From assembly GCF_006402735.1 (NCBI RefSeq), contig NZ_CP017174.1:7048001-7112000 (forward strand): a DNA stretch of 64,000 bases. Direction: 5' to 3'. Positions 1 through 7,820 of this stretch are shown here, in pieces. The position numbers and the translations under genes are program-made. The notes beneath the pieces are model-generated. The model ran no database searches. It had not been told where the DNA came from and was given only the letters and a program-made list of their open reading frames with translations. How positions within the stretch are numbered: position 1 is the first letter of the stretch; the number at the start of each line of letters is the position of its first letter. This DNA is from Myxococcus xanthus. GTDB lineage: Bacteria > Myxococcota > Myxococcia > Myxococcales > Myxococcaceae.

Positions 1-1388
1 GAGACCGCCCTGCGCAGCTCCGTGGGACGGTTTTCCAGCAGAACGACACCGTCCGGGTCCACCACCTTCGATACCAGATAGGGCCGCATCAGCACCCCAT
101 CGTTGGCCAGCGCACCATAGGCGGCCGCAATCTGCACCGCCGTGGCCGTCATCCCCTGTCCGAAGGACTGGTTGGCCAGGGAGATCTCCGCCTTCGGGAA
201 CGGCAGGACGCCGCGCCCCTCGCCCGGCAGGGACAGGCCGGTGCGCTCGGCGAAGCCGAAGGTCTGGTAGCCCTTCACGAACTTCTCCCGTCCCATGGCC
301 TGGGCAATCTTCGCCATGCAGATGTTGGAGGACTTCTGGAGGATGCCCTGCGGGGTGAGCCAGCCGTAGGAATGGGTGTCGTTGATGGTGTGGCGGCCCA
401 CCCGCCAGGCGCCGTTCTCACAGAAGAAGAGGCTGTCGGCGGTGATGGCCTTCTCTTCCATCGCCGCGGCCACCACGAAGGCCTTCAGCGTGGAGCCCGG
501 CTCGAAGGTGTCCAGGGCGGCGCGGTTGCGCATGCCCGAGCGCGAGCTGGACTCCGGCGTGTTGGGGTTGAAGCGCGGGTGGTTGGCGACGGCGAGCAGC
601 TCGCCCGTGCGCGGATCCAACACCACCGCCATGCCGGCCACGGCCTTGGCGTCCTCCACCGCGCGGCTCAGCGCCTTCTCCGCGACGTACTGGAGGTGGC
701 GGTCCAACGTGAGGGTGACCGCGGCGCCCTGGCGCTGGAGCGGATCCAACGCGCCCTGCACCAGCAGCTTGCGGCCCTTGGCGTCACGGAAGCCGGACGT
801 GGAGGAGTTCTGCCCGGACAGCTCGTCCTGGAAGGCCAGCTCCAGGCCCTCCAGGCCGCGGCCGTCCATGCCCACCGTGCCCACCACGTGGGCGCCCAGC
901 TCGCGCTGGGGGTAGAAGCGCTTGGGCTCCTTGGAGAAGCCCATGCCCGGCAGCGCCAGCGCCTTCACCGCGGCGACCTCGGCGGGCTTGGCCTGGCGCT
1001 TCACCCAGGCGAAGCGCCTGGCCCGGGCCAGGCGCGCGCCCAGCTCGTCCGGGTCCAGCTTCAGCGCCTTGGCCAGCGCCCGGGACGCGGCCTTCACGTC
1101 GGGCAGCATGGAAGGGTCCACCCAGATGGAGTCCACCTCCACGCTCTGGGCCAGCGGCGCGCCGCGCCGGTCGAAGATGTCGCCGCGGCGGGCCGGAATC
1201 TCGATGTGCCGGACGTACTGGTCCTGCGCCATGCCGCGCAGCTTCTCCTGCTCGAAGACCTGGAGCTGCACCGCACGACCAAAGGCGACGCCGAGCAGCA
1301 TCAGGAACAGCCCGAACAGCAGCCGTACCCGCAGCTTCAGCCACTTCGCGTTGGGCTCGGGAGCCCGCGCCGCCTTGAAGTCTCTCAC
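1..1388 (-). CDS. ftsI: Peptidoglycan transpeptidase FtsI/PBP3 (C-terminus beyond window)
   Basis: Septal class B penicillin-binding protein that cross-links peptidoglycan at the division site. The visible 462 residues start with a short cytoplasmic stretch and one membrane anchor (about residues 19-40). A PBP-dimer region follows, with the class-typical RRGDIFDRRG segment, and then the transpeptidase domain. The catalytic Ser-x-x-Lys box is seen as FEPGSTLKAF and the second motif as SSN. The KTG box would lie beyond base 1. The GTG start at 1388 overlaps the ftsL stop by four bases (GTGA), which fixes the start and implies translational coupling. It is the last visible gene of the mraZ-STAS-rsmH-ftsL-ftsI operon. 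Confidence 0.95.
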   Translation of the reverse strand, partial: MRDFKAARAPEPNAKWLKLRVRLLFGLFLMLLGVAFGRAVQLQVFEQEKLRGMAQDQYVRHIEIPARRGDIFDRRGAPLAQSVEVDSIWVDPSMLPDVKAASRALAKALKLDPDELGARLARARRFAWVKRQAKPAEVAAVKALALPGMGFSKEPKRFYPQRELGAHVVGTVGMDGRGLEGLELAFQDELSGQNSSTSGFRDAKGRKLLVQGALDPLQRQGAAVTLTLDRHLQYVAEKALSRAVEDAKAVAGMAVVLDPRTGELLAVANHPRFNPNTPESSSRSGMRNRAALDTFEPGSTLKAFVVAAAMEEKAITADSLFFCENGAWRVGRHTINDTHSYGWLTPQGILQKSSNICMAKIAQAMGREKFVKGYQTFGFAERTGLSLPGEGRGVLPFPKAEISLANQSFGQGMTATAVQIAAAYGALANDGVLMRPYLVSKVVDPDGVVLLENRPTELRRAV

Positions 1389-1804
1389 CGGCCCGCTCCG
1401 GCGCGGCCCGCCACGCGGACGGTGGGCTGCGTGGCGTCCGGGACTTCCGCGCGCGCCCCGCTGTCACGCGCCGGCTTCTCCGCCGACAGCGACACCACGG
1501 CGCCGCCGCGCGGCATGGCCATGTTCAGCTGCTCGCGCGCCACGCGCTCCAGCCGGCCCGGCGCCTTGAGCGTGGCCAGCTCCAGCTTCAACCGGTCATT
1601 CTCGCGCGTGAGGATGCGGCTCTCCGCCTCCTCGCGCGACAGGCGGTAGCCCATGTCCACCACCAGAACCCGGCTGGTGACGTGGAGAATGCCCACCGCG
1701 ACGAAGAGGGCGAAGAGGCACACGGCCGGCAACAGGTGCAGCAGCACGCCGCCCACCGTCACGGAAGAACGCAACGCCGATACCCGGGAGTGCACCTTGC
1801 TCAT
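1385..1804 (-). CDS. ftsL: Cell division protein FtsL
   Basis: Small bitopic divisome protein of 139 residues. In other bacteria FtsL forms a complex with FtsB and FtsQ and helps activate FtsW/FtsI. A basic N-terminus is followed by one transmembrane helix (about residues 19-42, [19 protein letters not shown]) and a periplasmic heptad-like coiled coil ([20 protein letters not shown]). The tail is Ala/Arg-rich and probably disordered. Identification rests on size, topology and its place between rsmH and ftsI, because FtsL sequences are poorly conserved. Its ATG overlaps the rsmH stop (ATGA) and its stop overlaps the ftsI GTG. Confidence 0.85.
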   Translation of the reverse strand: MSKVHSRVSALRSSVTVGGVLLHLLPAVCLFALFVAVGILHVTSRVLVVDMGYRLSREEAESRILTRENDRLKLELATLKAPGRLERVAREQLNMAMPRGGAVVSLSAEKPARDSGARAEVPDATQPTVRVAGRAGAGR

Positions 1805-2715
1805 CGGAGTTTCTCCACCACGCGCAGATGCGCGCTGCGTGAACGGGGATTGGCCTCGACCTCCGCCTCGGAGGCGGCCACGGCCTTCTTCGTCACCAGG
1901 GCGAAATCACCCACCCCGCGGCATACGCACACGGGCAGGCCCGGCGGACAGGTGCAGCGCCCCGCGAGCGCGCGGAACGCCTCCTTCACCTTCCGGTCCT
2001 CCAGGGAGTGGAAGGCGATGACGGCGGCGCGGCCCCCCACCTTGAGGAGCCCGGGGATGGCGGCCAGCAGCGCGTCCAGCGCCTCCAGTTCACCGTTGAC
2101 GGCCATGCGCAGCGCCTGGAAGGTCCGGGTGGCCACGTGGATGCGGTTGGGCCACGCCTTGCGCGGCACCGCCCGCTTCACGACCTCCGCGGCCTCCAGC
2201 GTGCGCGTGGGCAGGGCCTTCTTCAGCTCGCGGGCAATGGGCCGGGCGAAGGGCTCTTCACCGTAGTCCTTGAGGATGCGGACCAGCTCGCGCTCATCGG
2301 TGGTGGCGATCAACTCCGCCGCCGTCGGGCCGTCCGGCCCCATGCGCATGTCCAGCGGGCCATCCTTGGAGAAGGAGAAGCCGCGCTCGGCCACGTCCAG
2401 CTGCGGCGACGACACGCCCAGGTCCACCAGCACGCCATCCACAGGCAGCAGGTCCGCGGCGACGCGGGGCAGCTCGGCGAAATTGCCGGCGCGGCCCTGG
2501 AAGCGCGGGTTGGCGCCCAGGCGCGCGGTGGCCGCGGCGAGCGCCACCGGATCCCGGTCCACGCCGACCACCGTGGCGCCCGAGGCCAGCAGCGCCTCCG
2601 AGTGGCCACCGCCACCCAGCGTCCCGTCAATGATGACCCGCCCATCCGCCGGCCGGAGCAGTTCCACTGCTTCCCGCAGGAGGACGGTCTGGTGCTGGAA
2701 GTCCGAAGCCGTCAC
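1801..2715 (-). CDS. rsmH: 16S rRNA (cytosine-1402-N4) methyltransferase RsmH (MraW)
   Basis: SAM-dependent methyltransferase that makes the N4-methyl of m4Cm1402 in the ribosomal P site. The 304-residue length is normal for the family. Near the N-terminus are the signatures [14 protein letters not shown] and [16 protein letters not shown] (SAM-binding glycine loop). [16 protein letters not shown] follows, and [16 protein letters not shown] lies near the C-terminus. It has a GTG start 6 bases after the STAS gene stop, and its stop overlaps ftsL. It sits at the usual dcw position except that a STAS gene separates it from mraZ. Confidence 0.97.
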   Translation of the reverse strand: MTASDFQHQTVLLREAVELLRPADGRVIIDGTLGGGGHSEALLASGATVVGVDRDPVALAAATARLGANPRFQGRAGNFAELPRVAADLLPVDGVLVDLGVSSPQLDVAERGFSFSKDGPLDMRMGPDGPTAAELIATTDERELVRILKDYGEEPFARPIARELKKALPTRTLEAAEVVKRAVPRKAWPNRIHVATRTFQALRMAVNGELEALDALLAAIPGLLKVGGRAAVIAFHSLEDRKVKEAFRALAGRCTCPPGLPVCVCRGVGDFALVTKKAVAASEAEVEANPRSRSAHLRVVEKLR

Positions 2716-2721
2716 GGGCCG

Positions 2722-3108
2722 TCAGACGAAGGGTGCCCGTGCCAGCGCGAAGGCGGCTCGGGCATCGTTCATGTGCGGGTAGATTTCGAAACAGTCGTGC
2801 GCGCCGGCCGCGCGGAAGATGGCGGCCAGGTACGGCGACAGTCCGGACAGCTTCACGTCCCCGCCGGCGCGGCGGAAGGCATCCGTGCGCGCCATCAGCG
2901 GCTTGACGCCGCGGTAGTTCAGGTGCCCCACGTCCCCGAAGTCCAGCACCACCTGACGCGTGCCGCGCTGCAGCTTGCGGCCCAGGTCGTCGCACAGCTC
3001 GAGCAGGTCCTGCTCGCTCAGCTCGCCCTCCAGCATGAGCGTCTCGACACGGCCGGCGGCAATCGCCGCGCCCGCCAACCCTGGCCGAACCTCCAGAACC
3101 TGGTTCAT
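2722..3108 (-). CDS. STAS-domain protein inserted between mraZ and rsmH
   Basis: A 128-residue single-domain protein with the STAS/anti-sigma-factor-antagonist pattern: an N-terminal strand (VETLMLEGELSEQDL), then a conserved strand-turn (QVVLDFGDVGHLNYRGVKPL), then a helix and a final strand (GGDVKLSGLSPYLAAIFRAA). In canonical antagonists a Ser/Thr after the conserved Asp is phosphorylated. Here the corresponding segment reads DVGHLNYRG, with no Ser or Thr, so classical partner switching by phosphorylation is doubtful. It lies inside the dcw operon, 46 bases after mraZ and 6 before rsmH. A role in linking division or envelope status to regulation is an inference from position only. Confidence 0.75.
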   Translation of the reverse strand: MNQVLEVRPGLAGAAIAAGRVETLMLEGELSEQDLLELCDDLGRKLQRGTRQVVLDFGDVGHLNYRGVKPLMARTDAFRRAGGDVKLSGLSPYLAAIFRAAGAHDCFEIYPHMNDARAAFALARAPFV

Positions 3109-3154
3109 ACGCTTGCCACCCTCCCGGTACTTCGGGGTCCTGTCGACTTTCCCG

Positions 3155-3607
3155 TCACGCTTGCCGCAGCTCGGCGAGCACCTTCATCACGTCCGCGGAG
3201 GTCGCTTCCTGGCGCGCTTCTTCCTGCGCCTTCGCCCACCCCTCGCAGCTCCACAGCTCGATGACCTTCACCATCCCCGCCCACACCACGTCCTTCTCCA
3301 GCCCCGCATAGGAGCGGAGCGTCGGAGGGATGAGCAGGCGTCCCAGCTTGTCCAGCGGACACTCCTGCGCGCTGGCCACGTACAAGCGCATCAGCGTCTT
3401 CACCCCAGGCTCCATCGGGTTGCGCTTGGCCAACGACAGCTCCAGCGCTTCCCACTCCCGCACCGGGTAGGCGTGGAGGCATCGGTCGAGCGCCGTCGTG
3501 AGGATGAGCCTCTCGTCGTAGGCGCCCACCAGCGTGTCCCGGAGCTTCGCCGGGAGGCTCGTCCGCCCCTTCGCGTCGATCTGGTGCTCATAGACGCCTC
3601 GGAACAC
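3155..3607 (-). CDS. mraZ: Transcriptional regulator MraZ
   Basis: DNA-binding repressor of the dcw operon, 150 residues, made of two SpoVT/AbrB-like halves. The first begins [19 protein letters not shown] and the second contains [16 protein letters not shown]; both carry the family's D-x-K/L-G-R signature. The start is GTG at 3607 with an AGGTGG ribosome-binding site about 9 bases upstream. It is the first gene of the minus-strand operon and is preceded by a 10-bp-periodic operator that matches the binding mode known for this family, so autoregulation is likely. Confidence 0.95.
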   Translation of the reverse strand: MFRGVYEHQIDAKGRTSLPAKLRDTLVGAYDERLILTTALDRCLHAYPVREWEALELSLAKRNPMEPGVKTLMRLYVASAQECPLDKLGRLLIPPTLRSYAGLEKDVVWAGMVKVIELWSCEGWAKAQEEARQEATSADVMKVLAELRQA

Positions 3608-3648
3608 TCGGGACGATCCACCTTTTCAACCCACTGAGGGATGAAGCT

Positions 3649-3672
3649 CCACTCCTTCCCACTCCTTGCCAC
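3649..3672 (-). promoter_or_regulatory. MraZ operator: three TGG boxes at 10-bp spacing
   Basis: On the minus strand the repeats read GTGGCAAGGA, GTGGGAAGGA, GTGGAGCTTC (plus-strand CCAC at 3649, 3659 and 3669). MraZ of E. coli and mollicutes is known to bind three or four TGGGN boxes separated by about 5 bases between promoter and start codon, which is this arrangement. The boxes lie 42 bases upstream of the mraZ start. Confidence 0.8.
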
Positions 3673-3684
3673 TTCCGGGCGGCA

Positions 3685-3713
3685 TACATACGCGCCCCAC
3701 CTGGGGGGGTCAA
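3685..3713 (-). promoter_or_regulatory. Probable promoter of the mraZ/dcw operon
   Basis: The minus strand reads TTGACC (3713-3708), a 17-base spacer, then TATGTA (3690-3685). The -35 is a good sigma70-type match and the -10 is fair. The predicted start of transcription falls just upstream of the MraZ boxes, the expected geometry for repression by MraZ. It lies within the divergent region shared with the PilZ gene at 3872. Confidence 0.5.
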
Positions 3714-3871
3714 GAAACCGCAACAGGTTGAAACAGCGGTTTGTCCGCGCCCGACGTCCGGAAAGGCCGTCACACCTGGAAGGTCCAGTGGTTGGCGCCG
3801 TACGACGCCCTACCTATTGCGCTGGGGTAAACTTGAGTTCCCCCCTGACCCAGGCGCAAAGTGTCAGTCGC

Positions 3872-4582
3872 GTGAACACGAACGTTCGGCTGAAGGTGGC
3901 CTACAAGACGCTGCAGTCCCTGGTGGGGGAGTACACGCGCAGTGTCGGACTGGGGGGTGTCACCCTGGAGACGCGCCGCAGCCTGCCGCTGGGGACTCGC
4001 TTCACCTTCGAGCTTCATGCGGGCGGTGTGCCTCGGCCCGTGGAAGTGCTGGGGGAAGTGGTCCAGGTCGTCCCACACGAGGAGTCCCAGCGCTTCCTCC
4101 TCACCGTCCGCTACGGGGTCGGCGAGGACCGCAGCGCGTTGGACGCCATCCTCCAGCGCATCTACTCCGCCGATGAGCACGCCGGCCTGCGCCGCTTCCC
4201 GCGGCTGCCCCTGTACCTGCGCGCCATCGAGGCGGCGCCCCTGTCCCCGGGCTTCGTCGTCCGGGACATCTCCCGGGGCGGCGTGGGCCTGGAGGTACAG
4301 GCCCCTGCCCTGCCGCGACAGGTGAAGGTGGGCACGCCCTTCCTCCTGGAGATGGACTTCCGGGAGGGGCCCATGATGCTGCACGGCGAGGTGGTGTGGA
4401 CCTCCACGGTGCCCCGGAAGAACTCGGGGACGGTGACGCCGGGCTTCGGCGCCACCTTCGGCCGCCTCCGGCCGGACATGCAGCAGCGGCTGGACGGACT
4501 GCTGTCCCTGGCAACGCTGCCGCCCGTCCCCTGGAAGGCCCGGGTGAGCTTCGGCATGGAGGCCGTCGCGCGGATGCCGTGA
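3872..4582 (+). CDS. Tandem PilZ-like domain protein
   Basis: A 236-residue soluble protein with two PilZ-like beta-barrel regions. The N-terminal half is degenerate and contains the strands TLETRRSLPLGTRFTFEL and VLGEVVQVV. The C-terminal half starts at residue about 108 with RRFPRLPLYLRA and continues with FVVRDISRGGVGLEV, matching the c-di-GMP motifs RxxxR and (D/N)xSxxG. It probably binds cyclic di-GMP through the second half; the output is unknown. The frame is open upstream to 3641, but that would run across the mraZ promoter and operator. I therefore chose the GTG at 3872, although no strong ribosome-binding site is visible. It is divergent from the dcw operon. Confidence 0.75.
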   Translation: MNTNVRLKVAYKTLQSLVGEYTRSVGLGGVTLETRRSLPLGTRFTFELHAGGVPRPVEVLGEVVQVVPHEESQRFLLTVRYGVGEDRSALDAILQRIYSADEHAGLRRFPRLPLYLRAIEAAPLSPGFVVRDISRGGVGLEVQAPALPRQVKVGTPFLLEMDFREGPMMLHGEVVWTSTVPRKNSGTVTPGFGATFGRLRPDMQQRLDGLLSLATLPPVPWKARVSFGMEAVARMP

Positions 4583-4602
4583 CGGCCCGGGCCCCCCGCG
4601 GG

Positions 4603-6408
4603 CTACACCGCGCCCAGGGGGTAGCCGCCCGCGGACTCCAGGGCCGCCACCACCGTCTCCCGCAGCGCCGCCGGGTCATACGGCGTGAAGACGTCCAGCG
4701 TGCCCAGGCGCTTCAGCTCCTGGTCGAGCGCGTCCCCCTTCAACGTGGAGCACAGCGCGCGGCGCGTCCTATCGTAGGCGCGGGGAATGGCGTCCAGCGC
4801 GTAGAGCTGCGTCATCGCCACGCGCACTGGGTCCAACGCGCCGGACGTGGCGGCCTGGCGCGTGCGCGTCACCATGGAGTCCAGGGCGAAGGCGTCCATC
4901 ACCACGTCCGACAGGGCCGCGAGCACCTCCTGGTGCTGCTCCAGCTCCGTGCCGAACGTCTCCGCCGCCACGCGCAGGCCGTGCAGCGCCAGGTGCTTGG
5001 CGGCCTCGGCGGCGACCTCCTGCGGGGCCAGGGCATCCTTCACGCGGGCCGTGGGCCGCTCACCCCGGGCCAGTTCCTCCGCCACGTCGCCGGCCATGGC
5101 GAACAGCGGCAGGTCTCCCTTCACCGCGCGCTTGAGGAGCATGCCCGTAATCAGCATGCGGTTGATTTCGTTGGTGCCCTCGAAGATGCGGTTGATGCGC
5201 GCGTCGCGGTACGAGCGCTCCACCGGGTACTCCTCGATGTAGCCCGCGCCGCCGTGGAGCTGGACGGCGTCATCCACCAGGTGGCCGAAGGACTCCGAGC
5301 CGTGCACCTTCATGATGGAGGACTCGATGGCGTACTCCTCCACCGCCGCCAGGAGGCGTGCCTCGTGGTCCGGCGCGCTCTTGTCCCCCTGCCCCAGGCG
5401 CGTGTCCACCAGCCCCGCGGTGCGGTACGTCATGCTCTCCACCGCGTAGACGAGCGCGGCCATGCGGGCCAGCTTCTCGCGCGACAGCGGGAACTGGACG
5501 ATGGGCGCGCCGAACTGCTTGCGCTCCTGCGTGAAGCGCAGCGCGTTCTGGAGCTGGAGCTTCATGCCGCCCAGCACGCCCGCGCCCAGCTTGAGGCGGC
5601 CGTAGTTGAGGATGTTGAAGGCAATCTTGTGCCCCTTGCCCACCTCGCCCAGCTGGTTCTCCACCGGGACGCGCGCGTCCTCGAAGTAGAGCGGGCAGGT
5701 GGAGGAGCCACGGATGCCCATCTTGTGCTCCTCCGGCCCCACGGTGAGGCCGGGCGTGTCCTTGTCCACGATGAAGCCGGTGAACTTGTCCCCGTCCACC
5801 TTGGCGAAGACGACGAACACGTCCGCGAAGGCCGCGTTGGTGATGTAGAGCTTGGAGCCGTTGAGAATCCAGTGCTTGCCGTCGGGGGACAGCACCGCCT
5901 TCGTCTTGGCGCCCAGCGCGTCACTGCCGCTGCCCTGCTCCGTGAGCGCGTAGGCCGCCACCCACTCACCGGTGGCCAGCTTCGGCAGGTACTTCGCCTT
6001 CTGCTCGGCGTTGCCGAACCAGACGATGGGCAGCGTGCCGATGCCGGTGTGCGCGCCGAACGTCACCGACCATGAGCCGTTGAGGCTCATGGCCTCCGCC
6101 AGCAGCAGCGACGTCGTCTTGTCCAGGCCGGTGCCGCCGTAGGCCTCGGGGATGTCCACGCTCAGCAGGCCCAGCTCCCCGGCCTGTCGCAGCAACTGGC
6201 GCAGGAGCGCGTTGTCCTTGGCCTCGATATGCTCGGACCGGGGGAGGACCTGCTCGCGGGAGAACTGGAGCGCCGTCTTGAAGAAGAGGCGCTGCTCCTC
6301 CGTGAAGGTCTCCGGAGTGAGGATGCGGGCCGAGCCCACCTCCTCGAAGAGGAACGCGCCACCGGGAGCAAGCCCCTGCTGCGAAGCGGCCTTGGATGCG
6401 GCATCCAT
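4603..6408 (-). CDS. Acyl-CoA dehydrogenase with C-terminal extension (VLCAD/ACAD9-like)
   Basis: FAD-dependent enzyme for the first step of fatty acyl-CoA beta-oxidation. It has 601 residues, longer than the about 380 of short/medium-chain enzymes and like the very-long-chain type. Visible motifs are YALTEQGSGSDALG (FAD-binding), the middle beta domain, LHGGAGYIEEYPVERSYRDARI, and IFEGTNEINR, whose Glu corresponds to the usual catalytic base. Residues about 450-601 form an extra helical domain. ATG 6408 is chosen because GGAGGG lies 6 bases upstream; nine more in-frame codons exist before it without a better site. It stands alone, convergent with the PilZ gene. Confidence 0.9.
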   Translation of the reverse strand: MDAASKAASQQGLAPGGAFLFEEVGSARILTPETFTEEQRLFFKTALQFSREQVLPRSEHIEAKDNALLRQLLRQAGELGLLSVDIPEAYGGTGLDKTTSLLLAEAMSLNGSWSVTFGAHTGIGTLPIVWFGNAEQKAKYLPKLATGEWVAAYALTEQGSGSDALGAKTKAVLSPDGKHWILNGSKLYITNAAFADVFVVFAKVDGDKFTGFIVDKDTPGLTVGPEEHKMGIRGSSTCPLYFEDARVPVENQLGEVGKGHKIAFNILNYGRLKLGAGVLGGMKLQLQNALRFTQERKQFGAPIVQFPLSREKLARMAALVYAVESMTYRTAGLVDTRLGQGDKSAPDHEARLLAAVEEYAIESSIMKVHGSESFGHLVDDAVQLHGGAGYIEEYPVERSYRDARINRIFEGTNEINRMLITGMLLKRAVKGDLPLFAMAGDVAEELARGERPTARVKDALAPQEVAAEAAKHLALHGLRVAAETFGTELEQHQEVLAALSDVVMDAFALDSMVTRTRQAATSGALDPVRVAMTQLYALDAIPRAYDRTRRALCSTLKGDALDQELKRLGTLDVFTPYDPAALRETVVAALESAGGYPLGAV

Positions 6409-6632
6409 GAGTATCCCTCCAGCGGGCGAGCGCACCCGCCCTGGGGCCTGAATCTAATCCTCCGACTGGAAGTCGCCTGCGAAGACCCGGCGAGTCCTCG
6501 CCAGCCCACTGCCCTGCCTCGCTTCAGATGAGGCCCGCTGTCCGGTAGGCAGCGCCTTCCCGTAAGCGAAGGGGCGAGCGGTGCCCTTCAAGTCAGCCGA
6601 AGCAGGCGGTCCTGGACACCGCGCACGCCAGG

Positions 6633-6986
6633 CTACGGACCGCCGCCTTCGTTGTCGGCCTTGGCCCGAGCCCGCTTGCCCCGCGCCACCTCGGTGGCGA
6701 GCGCCTCCAGGCGCGGTGTCCAGAACACGCGAAACTGTTCCAGCCACGCGTCGACCTGCTGCAACGGCGCCGGGTCGACGCGATAGAGGCGGCGGGTCCC
6801 TTCGGCGCGAACCTCCGCGAAACCGCTGTCGCGCAGCACCTTCAGGTGTTGGCTGACCGCCGGCTGACTGATGCCGAACTCCGCCTGGATGGACTCGGTC
6901 ACCTCGCCAGAGGGGCGTTCCCCCTCGGCCAGGAGCTCGAGAATCCGTCTGCGCACCGGATCACCCAGGACGTCGAAGGCATGCAT
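6633..6986 (-). CDS. ArsR-family winged-helix repressor
   Basis: A 117-residue transcription regulator. The helix-turn-helix is FGISQPAVSQHLKVLRDSG (about residues 37-55), followed by the wing EVRAEGTRRLYRVD. No Cys-rich metal site is visible, so it is of the non-metal ArsR type commonly encoded beside AHSA1/SRPBCC proteins. The start lies 8 bases downstream of the AHSA1 gene stop, so the two are co-transcribed; here the regulator is second, the reverse of the common order. It probably controls the operon through the inverted repeat at 7667-7700. Confidence 0.9.
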   Translation of the reverse strand: MHAFDVLGDPVRRRILELLAEGERPSGEVTESIQAEFGISQPAVSQHLKVLRDSGFAEVRAEGTRRLYRVDPAPLQQVDAWLEQFRVFWTPRLEALATEVARGKRARAKADNEGGGP

Positions 6987-6994
6987 CGTGGCTA

Positions 6995-7654
6995 TCAGGT
7001 CCCTGGATGCCGCACGTCGGGCGGCGGCGCTCCAGTATAGAAGGCCGTCGTCCGCGCCGCGCGAGCCTTCGCCGCCGCGGCGTCCTCTCCCCGCGTCACA
7101 TCCGCTTGCCCCCAGCCCTCGCTGCTGGCCGTGATGAACGCCTTGCCTTCATCCGAGGTCGTCCAGGCTTCCACCGCCGCGCTGTCGACAGCGGCGCCGC
7201 CTGACTCCAAGTGCATGCCCAGGCCCATCAGCCCCAGCTCCCAGCCGACTCCGGTCGCGCCAGGGCCGTAGTCGTCCCAGAAGGGGCTCACGTGGGCCAT
7301 GTGCTCCAGCCGCAGCCGGGTGCCACCGCCAGGCGCGTTGGCCAGGATGACCTCCAACCAGCTCACGGCCCCTCCGAACTCCCACGTCAGCCCCAGGTGC
7401 CGGGGAGCCTCGCAACGGGTGACCGTGCCGCTGGCATTGCCCTTGAGCTCGTAACGCCCACCCAGCTTCAGGTCGCCGGACACCGGAAGGAACCAGCGGG
7501 GGATGCGCTCGGGGTTGGTCAGCGCGTCCCAGAGGTCCTCCACCGTCGTGTCGTAATCGCGCGTGGCGACGACGACGCGTGCGGGCTTGCCCTCATGCTC
7601 ACGGCTCTCCACCTCCCGCACGACGGCCCCCAGGTACCGCTTCACATCAATCAT
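6995..7654 (-). CDS. AHSA1/SRPBCC-domain protein
   Basis: A 219-residue START/Bet v1-like (SRPBCC) protein of the AHSA1 group. The conserved start of the fold is seen as ARVVVATRDYDTTVEDLWDALTNPERIPRWFLP (about residues 25-57) and later strands as RYELKGNASGTVTRCEAP and LTWEFGG. These proteins have a hydrophobic cavity and are often paired with ArsR regulators; ligands are mostly unknown. ATG 7654 is supported by GGAGG 4 bases upstream; the 19 further codons upstream would include the promoter and operator. The tail is Ala-rich. Confidence 0.88.
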   Translation of the reverse strand: MIDVKRYLGAVVREVESREHEGKPARVVVATRDYDTTVEDLWDALTNPERIPRWFLPVSGDLKLGGRYELKGNASGTVTRCEAPRHLGLTWEFGGAVSWLEVILANAPGGGTRLRLEHMAHVSPFWDDYGPGATGVGWELGLMGLGMHLESGGAAVDSAAVEAWTTSDEGKAFITASSEGWGQADVTRGEDAAAAKARAARTTAFYTGAPPPDVRHPGT

Positions 7655-7666
7655 GTCGCCTCCAAA

Positions 7667-7711
7667 AATAAGTGCGAACTTATATAAACGGCGACTTATT
7701 GAAGATGTCAA
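7667..7711 (-). promoter_or_regulatory. Promoter and ArsR-type operator of the AHSA1-arsR operon
   Basis: The minus strand has a perfect TTGACA (7711-7706). It is followed 17 bases later by TTTATA, or 19 bases later by TATATA. Overlapping it are a palindrome ATAAGT-gcga-ACTTAT (7668-7683) and a third half-site ACTTATT (7694-7700), which forms a perfect 7-bp inverted repeat with AATAAGT at 7667-7673. AT-rich half-sites of this kind overlapping the core promoter are typical ArsR/SmtB operators. This AT-rich patch stands out in the GC-rich sequence. Confidence 0.75.
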
Positions 7712-7820
7712 CGCTCAAGGCGGTGACATGAGAGCGCGGCCACGGTGGATTCCACGGTGTGTTCGCCAGGACGCCGGGCACTCACGGGGCGTGGGCACGC
7801 GGATCCTCCACACAGCTGGT

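Noticed and set aside
3641-3871. Longer N-terminus for the PilZ protein
   Set aside because: It would cover the mraZ promoter and operator and has no domain content.
4396-6075. Long plus-strand open frame opposite the acyl-CoA dehydrogenase gene
   Set aside because: Antisense artefact of third-position GC bias: Arg/His/Gln-rich, no domain, and a well-supported gene on the other strand.
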